From Bacteroidales bacterium (GTDB lineage Bacteria > Bacteroidota > Bacteroidia > Bacteroidales > JAGOPY01): 32,552 nucleotides of DNA. Every line of letters begins with the position of its first letter. Position 1 is the stretch's first letter. The notes beneath the pieces were generated by a model. The model did no database searches, was not told the origin of the DNA, and saw only the letters and a program-made list of their open reading frames with translations. The stretch spans positions 1 to 32,552 of the forward strand of contig JAHYJL010000011.1 of assembly GCA_019429045.1 (NCBI GenBank), given 5' to 3'. Shown piece after piece: positions 16,094-25,029 of the stretch. The position numbers and the translations under genes are program-made.

Positions 16094-17836
16094 TTATGTG
16101 ACCTTTACCTTGATAATCCTGCTGTTAATTCCAGGCGGCAACCACCCGCTTTTGATCGAAATCCTCAGATAATACGTGCCGGGTTTTTGTGGCGCTTCCA
16201 GCAGGAAAGAGGTGCTGTATTCCTGCTCCGGCAACAGACCTGACAGGTCCTCAAACTGACTGGCTGAAACCGGTTTCCCGTATTGAAGTAACACCCAGTA
16301 AAGTGAAACGCCAGGCCGATCATCTTCTCCGAAATACACCGGTAGGCCATCAGGGTTTTTTAAGCTTATCGGGATCTCCAGCAGCGTCCCTGCCTGCAGT
16401 GTTATGGGTTTTGAAAGAACTTCAATGGGAAGGTAGTTGTAAGATCGGTAATCTTGCTGAATAAGATGATATTGATACCTTCCGCCGGGAATGCGAATGC
16501 TGTCGGACAGCGCCAGGTTGTGCTCCCGGATGTCCTCCTCCGTCAGATCTTTCCCGGATATCACGACCAGTACCTCGCGGCCCTGCAGCCCTCGTTCAAT
16601 CCCAACAAGGTCATACTGGTTACTCCTGTACATCTCACTGTTGTATGAAAAAGCTTCCTTTCCGGTATAAAAGCGATATTCAGAAGCATTCTGGTAGGAA
16701 CTGACAAACACCACCGGCCGCTCCCCTGCCCGGCGGTTGACTTCTTCGGCGAACTCCTTCCAGCCGTGAGATTCAATATGGATTTTATCCCGGTAGGGTT
16801 CGGGAATGATATCGATAACCAGCATCAATCTGGCAGCAAGGATCAGTACGAATGAAATGCCAAAAGCATAATTGAGATATCGTTTAAGCTTTATATGTCG
16901 TTCAAAGGCAATGCAGGCGATGATGAACAGAGGCACCAGGCCGGCAATGGTCCAGTTAGCTTCAACCCGTCCCCGCAGCATCAGCAGTAACGGAAGCAAC
17001 AGGCTTCCTGCCGCGCTGAATTTCAGGGCCCGTTCATATTCATTTTCAGGTTTGAACCGGAAGAGATGCCATATGACAGGAATGAAGAGCAATGGGTTGA
17101 CCATGGCCGCCTGTCCTGCCAGGTAATCCCCAAAATTTACCCACTCGAAAAACTCGTCATGGCTCCGTTCAAGGAGGTGATAGTAAAAGGTGGGGAAGTC
17201 GTGTATGTATTGCCAAACCAGGTGCGGCATGAATAATAGAGTGGTTACCGCCACAGCCAGCCAGAACTTAAAGGAACCCAGCAGGCGCAGGTCAGACAGC
17301 ACGGTGAAAAAGATAATGATGATCCCAAGGTATTTTGAATAAAACATACCTGCCATGACGATTCCCAGAATGACGGCATTCAATACGGAACGGTTATGGG
17401 CGAATTTCCTGTAGGTCAGGAAAAACAACGCTGTGAAGAAAACCAGTAAAGCATCGGGAATGGCCATGAAACCGGTGATATGAAAAACCGGGAAGGACAG
17501 GAAAAGAATGGCATACAGACCGAAGTGGACGTTTCTGGCCAATCTTTGCAGCATCAGCAAAGTAACAGCAGAGAGCAATACCACCAGGAGCCTGACGCCC
17601 AGTTCATTGTTAAAGAGGAAATAACCGATTCGGATCAGCAGTGCCGGCAGCGGGGGATGGTCATAATATCCCCAGGCAAGATGCCGGCTGTAGAAAAAAT
17701 AGTAGGCCTCATCCTTGAACAAACCCGTGTAAAAGGCCTGCAAAAGATTTAAAATCAACCAGAAAAAAAGAAAATATAAAAGGATCTTTTTGGATGAAAA
17801 TGAAGACAAAATGCCATTATCAGGTTCCATAACCAT
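16094..17836 (-). CDS. ArnT-like glycosyltransferase family 39 membrane protein
   Basis: LFKDEAYYFFYSRHLAWGYYDHPPLPALLIR GT39 signature, many TM helices. Confidence 0.9.
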   Translation of the reverse strand: MVMEPDNGILSSFSSKKILLYFLFFWLILNLLQAFYTGLFKDEAYYFFYSRHLAWGYYDHPPLPALLIRIGYFLFNNELGVRLLVVLLSAVTLLMLQRLARNVHFGLYAILFLSFPVFHITGFMAIPDALLVFFTALFFLTYRKFAHNRSVLNAVILGIVMAGMFYSKYLGIIIIFFTVLSDLRLLGSFKFWLAVAVTTLLFMPHLVWQYIHDFPTFYYHLLERSHDEFFEWVNFGDYLAGQAAMVNPLLFIPVIWHLFRFKPENEYERALKFSAAGSLLLPLLLMLRGRVEANWTIAGLVPLFIIACIAFERHIKLKRYLNYAFGISFVLILAARLMLVIDIIPEPYRDKIHIESHGWKEFAEEVNRRAGERPVVFVSSYQNASEYRFYTGKEAFSYNSEMYRSNQYDLVGIERGLQGREVLVVISGKDLTEEDIREHNLALSDSIRIPGGRYQYHLIQQDYRSYNYLPIEVLSKPITLQAGTLLEIPISLKNPDGLPVYFGEDDRPGVSLYWVLLQYGKPVSASQFEDLSGLLPEQEYSTSFLLEAPQKPGTYYLRISIKSGWLPPGINSRIIKVKVT

Positions 17837-17879
17837 TCAACAACAGAATTAACAGGCAAATATCGTCAATTCTTCCCTT

Positions 17880-17943
17880 CGTTACATCGCTACATCGTTA
17901 CATCGCTAAATCGTTACATCGTTACATCGTTACATCGTTACAT
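17880..17943. repeat. Eight 8-bp tandem units (CGTTACAT)
   Basis: cgttacat cgctacat cgttacat cgctaaat then four cgttacat; covers the stop codon of the downstream minus-strand gene. Confidence 0.92.
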
Positions 17944-20412
17944 GTCCATCTCATCCACCCCATTCCTGTCCATCGATTCCTGCTGCTGCCTTTGTGTTTG
18001 CCTGTAATTATTGATCCGGTAAGTGACATTCAGCATGATTATGGGAGATTCCCTTTTTATGGTGGTTTTGTTATAGAAATCCTGGCCATAAGTGATGGCT
18101 CCAAATTTTCCGGTTCCAAAAATATCCCTGGCTGCCAGCGTCAGAGATAATTTCCGGTTAAAGAAGTCTTTGCGGGCAGAAAGGCTGGCCATGTAACTGC
18201 CAATTGTCTCTCCCTGCAAGGTTACTGATGGGCCGTTATATTGGGAAGAGAATTGGATACGATAATCGTTCTTGAGATTTACCGATGCCGTCAGCCGGCT
18301 GCTCCAGTTCAGGCTGTTCTCTTTCACCTGCTGCCCTTCCGCCTGTCCTTCCAGCCTGTAATAGAACAGGTTGGCACTGGCAAAAACACTCAGCCATTGC
18401 GTGATGGTCACATTTCCCGAGACTTCGGTGCCCAGTGAATGATCCTTGTCCAGGTTATCCCATGTGCTCAGCAGGATGCCATTGTCTTGCAGGGTTGAGA
18501 CACGGGTGAGCTTGTTGTGCGTTACCCGGTAATAGGTTTCAAGGGCAATGTACGCACCTTTGAATCTTCGCTGATAACCGAGATCGTAGGAGTCAATATA
18601 TTCATCCTTCAGGTTCGGATTGCCCTGGCGGACATTGTAGGGGTCCCAGAAGCTGATATAGGGATCGAGCATATGGGGCCTGACGCGGTTTATCCTGCGG
18701 CTGTAACTCATCATCACCTGGTTCTTATCCAGGAATTCTTTCGAGATATGGACAGATGGAAAAAAGTCGGGCCTGTTCAGCACCGATACATCCGGCGACA
18801 GCGCATTCTGGATTTCCCTGTTCATGTATTCGCCCCTTAACCCCAGCTGGTAACCGAAGCCTTTCCACTGGCTGGCGAAAATAGAATAGACCGAATGGAT
18901 GTTCCGGTTAAATTCAAACGCATTCCGGTATTGTTCATCCTCCTGCCAGTCCTGCATGAGGGTATCAAAGTTGAAGTAGGCATAATCTTCCATATCATAA
19001 TAAAACCTGCTTTGATAACCTGCTTCAAATTTGCTTGCATCATTTATAGGGAGGGTGTAATCTGCTTTAATAAGGTAATCATAAGTATTCCCTGTTTCAA
19101 GCGACCGGATCTGGTTATAGGGGTTGCCGGGATTTTCCCAGTTCTGATCGGTAGGGAACTCTATCTGTTCATCTTCACTGTCGGTATCACGGTTGGAGAA
19201 ATAGGCCATCATCTCCAGTTTCTGCCCCTTATCGTTCAGTTTTTGCAGGTAATTGGCATTTATTTCGTAAAACTTGCCTTCACGGTATGAGCTGTTGATT
19301 GAATTGGAATAAAGGCCGGTTGTGGCAGGCAGGGTCACAAATTGCATGTAGGCATTCCTGTCGCGGCCGAAATTATAATAACCGTATTTACCGGATAAGG
19401 ATATAGTGGCTTTTGAGGTTGCCATATAATCGATACCTCCCCTGATACCATAACTGTCCCGTTTCATTTTATTCCAGGAATCGGAAATCCTTGACTGGGT
19501 ATAATCCGAAAAATAGGTTTCGTTTACTGATGTGCCTTTTCCTGAAAACCTTCTGATCCCCAGGTCAGCGCCGCCAAAAATGTTGACTTTCCCTACCCTG
19601 TAGTTGATAAGTATATCACCGCTATACTTGTTTTTAGTACCGACGGATGCATTGATGATCCCGTTCATTCCTCGTTCGGCTGTTTTTTTCGTCACCACAT
19701 TGATGATGCCCGCTGTACCTTCAGGGTCGTACCTTGCCGAAGGGTTGGTGATGATCTCGATGTGCTCAATGGAAGATGCCGGTATTTGCTGGAGCAAGTC
19801 GCTGGCTTCAATGACGCTGGGCCGGCCGTCCACCAGGACGGTGAAGTTACCGCTGCCCCTGAGGCTTACATTTCCTTCGATATCAACCTGTACCGAGGGG
19901 ACATTTTCCAGCACATCGATAGCTGTACCACCGGCGGATTGCAAATCCTGGCTGACATTAACGACCTTCTTATCAATCTGGTATACTACCCTGTCCCTGT
20001 CGGCTACAACCTCTACCCCTTCCAGGTAGGTGGTCGCCGATTGGAGCTTAATGGTGCCAAGATCATTGATTTTACGATTCGGGGTGATGAAAACAGAATC
20101 GATAAATTGTCTTTCGTAACCGATAAAATTAGCAGTGAGATAATACCGGCCATAAGGCAGCTCACTAAGCACGAATTTGCCGGTCTCATTGGTAATGGTA
20201 CCCGTTACCATTGATGAATCCCTTGACCGGAAAAGGACGATGTTGACAAATTCCATGGGGATATTGACGTCACGCTCGGTGACAGTCCCTGAAATTACGC
20301 CATCCGACGGCATGCCGGAAGGGTTTCCACCTCCGCGCGTCCCACTCCCTTGGGTTTGGGCTGTGATGTGAAGATAAGAAAAAGCGAACAGAATGATGAA
20401 CAAACGTTTCAT
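17938..20412 (-). CDS. TonB-dependent receptor / outer membrane beta-barrel family (OMP_b-brl_3-like)
   Basis: Signal peptide, CarboxypepD_reg-like domain, plug region (VLVDGRPSVIEASDLLQQIPASSIEHIEIITNPSARYDPEGTAGIINVVTKK). Confidence 0.93.
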   Translation of the reverse strand: MKRLFIILFAFSYLHITAQTQGSGTRGGGNPSGMPSDGVISGTVTERDVNIPMEFVNIVLFRSRDSSMVTGTITNETGKFVLSELPYGRYYLTANFIGYERQFIDSVFITPNRKINDLGTIKLQSATTYLEGVEVVADRDRVVYQIDKKVVNVSQDLQSAGGTAIDVLENVPSVQVDIEGNVSLRGSGNFTVLVDGRPSVIEASDLLQQIPASSIEHIEIITNPSARYDPEGTAGIINVVTKKTAERGMNGIINASVGTKNKYSGDILINYRVGKVNIFGGADLGIRRFSGKGTSVNETYFSDYTQSRISDSWNKMKRDSYGIRGGIDYMATSKATISLSGKYGYYNFGRDRNAYMQFVTLPATTGLYSNSINSSYREGKFYEINANYLQKLNDKGQKLEMMAYFSNRDTDSEDEQIEFPTDQNWENPGNPYNQIRSLETGNTYDYLIKADYTLPINDASKFEAGYQSRFYYDMEDYAYFNFDTLMQDWQEDEQYRNAFEFNRNIHSVYSIFASQWKGFGYQLGLRGEYMNREIQNALSPDVSVLNRPDFFPSVHISKEFLDKNQVMMSYSRRINRVRPHMLDPYISFWDPYNVRQGNPNLKDEYIDSYDLGYQRRFKGAYIALETYYRVTHNKLTRVSTLQDNGILLSTWDNLDKDHSLGTEVSGNVTITQWLSVFASANLFYYRLEGQAEGQQVKENSLNWSSRLTASVNLKNDYRIQFSSQYNGPSVTLQGETIGSYMASLSARKDFFNRKLSLTLAARDIFGTGKFGAITYGQDFYNKTTIKRESPIIMLNVTYRINNYRQTQRQQQESMDRNGVDEMDM

Positions 20413-20488
20413 ATAATATCAAATCGATTAGATAGAATAATTAGACGTTTGAAAAGGAAAAAGGTTTATCAGGCAGCGCAAATAAGTT

Positions 20489-23400
20489 TTACCTGATAAG
20501 CAGATATTTCCTTGCAACGTTCAGGGAGTTGGTGCCGGTGAGCCTGATCGTGTATAACCCCGGTGGTGATTCGCTCAGGTCGATGGTAAACTGACTGTCG
20601 GGGTTCAGGAAAACGATTTCCTGGTTTTTAATGATCTCTCGCCCCAGTTTGTCCGTTACTGTAAGAAAACATCTTTCAAAATTTCCTGTCTGCTGAATAT
20701 TGACGAGTCCTTTGCCCGGATTGGGAAATATCCTGAATCCGGCCTCATCAGAAAGATCATCAATGCCGACACATGCGGCAAAATCGAAGTAGATGGTACG
20801 CTGGGCTGTCGCAACGCATCCCTGGGGAGAGGTGACAGTCAGCTGGATGAAGTTAACATCGAAACCGATACCAGTAGTAGCGATTTTGATGATCTGATCT
20901 GTAGATCCGTTCGACCAGAGGTAGCTGGAACCGGGGCTCCCTGCGTCGAGGGTAACCGTATCAAATACACATACGGTTTGTTCATTGCCCGATCCCAGGT
21001 TTATATAGGGAGTTGGGTTGACAGTAAGGGTGGTGGAACCGCTGGCCTGGTTATATGTATCGCTTACTGTAACGGTATAGGTAGTAGTGATATAGGGCAT
21101 CACGATGGGGTTCTCTTCTGTGGTATTAAACCCGGGGGGATTGGATGTCCAGGAATAGCTGTAGTATAGCGGGCCAGCACCTCCTCCTGCCAGGGCAAAC
21201 AGCTGCGCCGGCTGGCCGGAGCAGATCGTGCCAGGTTGGACGGATGGATAAGCGCTCAAAGCATCACCCGTTACGTTTATCACAACAAAATCATCCTGCT
21301 CGCAGGCACACCCCGTCCCCAGGTCAGTGACATGAAGGGTGAATATGGTCGATGCAGTGAGGTTGAGCGTGGTGGGGTTTGGCACATTGGCTGAAACCAG
21401 CAGATCGGAAGGTTCCCATTGGTAATAATAAGGCCCGGTCCCCTGGGAGGCGCTTCCCTGAAGGACCGTAGGGGTTCCAAATGGTATTGACTGGTCGGGT
21501 CCGGCATTGGGTACAGGCAGCTGGTGCACCGTTACGGTGACGTTGCCGTTGACAATATATTCTCCATCATCCACTGAAACGGTGTAAGTGGTGGTCTGGT
21601 CAGGTGTCACAACGGGATCGGCGAGTTGCGAAGTAAAGCCGGGAGGGTTGGATGACCATGAATAAGAATAATCACCCGAACCCCCGGAGGCCATAGTGTG
21701 CAGGTGGCTTTGCTCACCCCTGCATATCGTGTTGGGGCTGGCGTAAGGATTGCAGGTCAGCACTCCCCCCATGACCGTGATCAGTACCTCATCCTCCCCG
21801 GTGCAACCGGTTTGATTATCGGTGATGGTAAGTGTGAAAAGCGTGGTTGTCGTCATCGCAACAGTAGTGGGCTGCAGTGCATTGGGATTTGTCAGCAGTG
21901 CGGCAGGCTGCCATTGATAGCTATAGCTTCCGGAGCCCCCTGAAACCGAGCCTTCCAGTGTGGTAGTCGTCCCTTCAGGAATAGTCTTTTCAGGCCCTGC
22001 ATTGGCAAGGGGGTTAGGGTTAACCGTCAGATAGACCGAGTCAATGGCAGTACAGCCCCATTCGTTGGCCACCTGGCACCAGTACCAGCCGGTCATATCA
22101 GTCAGAATGGTTTGTGTTGTTTCGCCGTTATGCCAGAGATAGCTGCTGTGCTCGCCGGCATCCAGGTAAAAAGCTTCGCTTAGGCAAACTGTAGTATCAT
22201 TACCTAAAGAAACCTCCGGGTTAGGCCTGATCTGCACGAAGCGCAGTACGGTTTTCGACTGGCCGTAAAGGTAGACTACCAGCGTTACGCCATACAATCC
22301 CGTACCCGGAAACAAAAAAGTTGGATTTAGCAGGGTAGAAGTAGTACCATCCGGAAAGGTCCATTTTACCGAGTCAGGGTCATCAGAAGCACTGGTATAA
22401 AACTGGGTTGGAAAACCATCACAGGCAGGTTCATCCCAGTAAAAGTCTGCCGTCAGGTAAAAGAAGGATTGGATAAAAGGCGGAAGACCATACCGGCATT
22501 GCCTGCCTGCCAAGCCAATGGCATTTTCAATAAAGCCACAACCCGAGCCCTGTACGTTGGGCTGGTTGATCCTGGACAAATAGGTGGAGCCATAACGGGC
22601 AATGTACAAACGGTTATCCGGGCCGAGTTGTATAGCGCCAATGGGATCAGAGCCCTGTCCGACCGATCCGACGATTACCTTTGAATTCAAGATGGCGGTT
22701 GGGTCACCGGAGGTAAGATCATACTGGGAGACCCTCCGGTTGGCTTTCCATTCGCCGATGTAAAGTTTTGTGCTGTTGGGGGAAAATTCCACCCCGTAAG
22801 GTCCGCCCGGGTCCCAACCGCCGGGATTGATGTAATTGTAATCGGTTACCAGGTGAGTGACGACTCCGGTTGTGTTGTTAAAATTATAGATGCCTACGCT
22901 AAAATCGGTGTTATTCGCTGAGGCAATCTTGGTTCCATCGGGCGAAACCTTCAGGTAGCCTTTGGAGGCCTGCATATCTCCAATTAATGGCGGACCGGTC
23001 GTACTGATAACCGGAGTGGTGTTAACACCACCGGAGGTTATGCGATAGACGTAAAAATCTGCATTCCCCCATTTTTTGGTGATCACCCAGAAAGAGAAAC
23101 CGTCACTGTGACCGACAGCCGTGACTTTTTCACAGGTAAGAGGGACCAGGGAAATATTTTTTTCAGAGACTACCACATCGCCAAAGCCATTGTTCAGGGT
23201 AATATCAACCCGTGAATAGCAAAGTCCGTTCGCCAGGTTATTGTCGTATGCATCAACGGTAAAAATGTAATACTGTGTAGTGCTTCCAGGCTTTGGTACA
23301 ATGATGCCTGATTGTGTACTTGAAGAGTGCCCATATAGTCCGCTGCCGTTTGGCATCTGGTTGTGGTTCCGGTCATACACAAACCGGCCGTCGGTATAAA

Positions 23401-23599
23401 ATTCAAGGTTCCCGGCTGAAGTGGAAATGGATGAGCATCCTTCCCCGGTGCTCAGGGCACCATTGGTTAATGCAACCGGTATGCCCATACCGAAATTGAG
23501 CCCGGCATACTGGCCAAAGTACCAGTAATTCGCCTGCTTTTGAGCATTGATCTGCAGAATCGAGATGAACAATGCAATTAGTAAAACAGATCTTTTCAT
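20489..23599 (-). CDS. T9SS type A sorting protein with Ig/PKD-like repeats (ORF opens at 23644; MKRSVLLIALF start at 23599 likely)
   Basis: Repeated GGSGSYSYQWQPAALL / SYSWSSNPPGF modules and C-terminal GFRIFPNPGKGLVNIQ...GLYTIRLTG. Confidence 0.88.
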   Translation of the reverse strand: MKRSVLLIALFISILQINAQKQANYWYFGQYAGLNFGMGIPVALTNGALSTGEGCSSISTSAGNLEFYTDGRFVYDRNHNQMPNGSGLYGHSSSTQSGIIVPKPGSTTQYYIFTVDAYDNNLANGLCYSRVDITLNNGFGDVVVSEKNISLVPLTCEKVTAVGHSDGFSFWVITKKWGNADFYVYRITSGGVNTTPVISTTGPPLIGDMQASKGYLKVSPDGTKIASANNTDFSVGIYNFNNTTGVVTHLVTDYNYINPGGWDPGGPYGVEFSPNSTKLYIGEWKANRRVSQYDLTSGDPTAILNSKVIVGSVGQGSDPIGAIQLGPDNRLYIARYGSTYLSRINQPNVQGSGCGFIENAIGLAGRQCRYGLPPFIQSFFYLTADFYWDEPACDGFPTQFYTSASDDPDSVKWTFPDGTTSTLLNPTFLFPGTGLYGVTLVVYLYGQSKTVLRFVQIRPNPEVSLGNDTTVCLSEAFYLDAGEHSSYLWHNGETTQTILTDMTGWYWCQVANEWGCTAIDSVYLTVNPNPLANAGPEKTIPEGTTTTLEGSVSGGSGSYSYQWQPAALLTNPNALQPTTVAMTTTTLFTLTITDNQTGCTGEDEVLITVMGGVLTCNPYASPNTICRGEQSHLHTMASGGSGDYSYSWSSNPPGFTSQLADPVVTPDQTTTYTVSVDDGEYIVNGNVTVTVHQLPVPNAGPDQSIPFGTPTVLQGSASQGTGPYYYQWEPSDLLVSANVPNPTTLNLTASTIFTLHVTDLGTGCACEQDDFVVINVTGDALSAYPSVQPGTICSGQPAQLFALAGGGAGPLYYSYSWTSNPPGFNTTEENPIVMPYITTTYTVTVSDTYNQASGSTTLTVNPTPYINLGSGNEQTVCVFDTVTLDAGSPGSSYLWSNGSTDQIIKIATTGIGFDVNFIQLTVTSPQGCVATAQRTIYFDFAACVGIDDLSDEAGFRIFPNPGKGLVNIQQTGNFERCFLTVTDKLGREIIKNQEIVFLNPDSQFTIDLSESPPGLYTIRLTGTNSLNVARKYLLIR

Positions 23600-23718
23600 C
23601 ATTTTTTGCAGATAATAAGTTAGTCTTTCGCCTCGCCATAACAAAAATAAGCATTTTTTAAAATATTTCGCAATTTCTTTATTTTCGCAGTCAATTGTTT
23701 TAAGTTAAAAAAAGCCTG

Positions 23719-25011
23719 ATGACTGATGATATGAAAAAACCCGGCATCCGTTCTTTCCCCGGGAATTTCTGGACGGTAATTACCATGGAATTCTTCGAAA
23801 GAGGTTCCTATTATGGAATGATGTCGGTGCTTTCGGTATACCTGGTGCTTAGCCGGAACGACGGCGGGCTGGAGTTCTCCAAGGAGAGCGTGGGCGCCAT
23901 CAAGAGCACGATTACTCCGCTGCTGTATTTTTTGCCGATCATCTCAGGTGCGCTCGGCGACCGCTATGGCTACAGGAAAATACTCTTTTTCGCTTTCATT
24001 ACGATGAGCCTTGGCTACCTTTTTACCGGCTTTGCCACCTCCTATGCAGCCGTTTTCAGCAGCCTGTTACTGGTCGCTCTCGGCGCGGGCTTCTTCAAAC
24101 CAATGATCACCGGGACTATCGCCCGCATGACCGATGAGTCGAACTCTTCGCTGGGCTTCGGCATCTTCTACTGGTCGATCAACCTGGGGGCATTTCTCTT
24201 TCCCCTCATCCTGGTGCCTTTTCTCAAATCGATCTCCTGGAGCTACATATTCTTTATGGCCGCCATTGGCACGGGTTGGTTATTTTTTCTCAATCTTTTC
24301 GTCTACAAGGAACCGTCAAGACAAAAAACGACCAAACCCCTGGGCCAGGTATTTGCCGAAATGTTCAGCGTGCTGAGAGATTACCGGTTCATGCTCATGT
24401 TGCTCATCTATTCAGGTTTCTGGATCATGTATTTTCAGGTGTACGATTCGGTCCTGTGGTACCTCACCGAAAAAATTGATATGTCCCCTTTCAACAGGAT
24501 TATCAACGCCTTCCTGGGATTGTTCGTCAGTAACCCTAACTGGAAGTTCGAAGCGGAGCATGTGACGGCCATGAATGCAGGGGCCATCATCCTGCTGCAG
24601 ATCATTGTCTCCAGCCTGGTACGCAACCTGAAAATTCTGCCAACCATGATCTTCGGCATCGCCCTGGGATCAGTAGGAATGGGAATGCTGGCCATTGCCC
24701 CCAATGCCTGGGTTTTCCTGGTATCAATGTTTGTCTTCACCCTCGGAGAAATGATCGCTCACCCGAAATTTATCTCCTACGTAGGGCTGATTGCCCCACC
24801 TGATAAAAAAGCCGTTTACCAGGGATATTCTTTCCTGTACGGTGTGATCGGCAGCGGGGTGGGGGGAATCCTGGGGGCATTTTTATACGTATGGCTGGTT
24901 GAGACGCATAATCATGCGTCTCTGCTGTGGCTGACCTTTGCCATGATCGGTGTAATCACGATTATCGGTTTGCTCTTGTATAACCGGTTTGTCCTTCCCC
25001 GGGCGAAATGA
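23719..25011 (+). CDS. POT/PTR2-type MFS transporter
   Basis: FWTVITMEFFERGSYYGMMSVLSVYLV; GALGDRYGYRKILFF; 12-TM-like pattern. Confidence 0.88.
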   Translation: MTDDMKKPGIRSFPGNFWTVITMEFFERGSYYGMMSVLSVYLVLSRNDGGLEFSKESVGAIKSTITPLLYFLPIISGALGDRYGYRKILFFAFITMSLGYLFTGFATSYAAVFSSLLLVALGAGFFKPMITGTIARMTDESNSSLGFGIFYWSINLGAFLFPLILVPFLKSISWSYIFFMAAIGTGWLFFLNLFVYKEPSRQKTTKPLGQVFAEMFSVLRDYRFMLMLLIYSGFWIMYFQVYDSVLWYLTEKIDMSPFNRIINAFLGLFVSNPNWKFEAEHVTAMNAGAIILLQIIVSSLVRNLKILPTMIFGIALGSVGMGMLAIAPNAWVFLVSMFVFTLGEMIAHPKFISYVGLIAPPDKKAVYQGYSFLYGVIGSGVGGILGAFLYVWLVETHNHASLLWLTFAMIGVITIIGLLLYNRFVLPRAK

Positions 25012-25029
25012 CCCGGTTTTATCATTTTT

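Noticed and set aside
17880-17943. Possible CRISPR array
   Set aside because: Contiguous 8-bp units without spacers and no cas genes; a simple tandem repeat.
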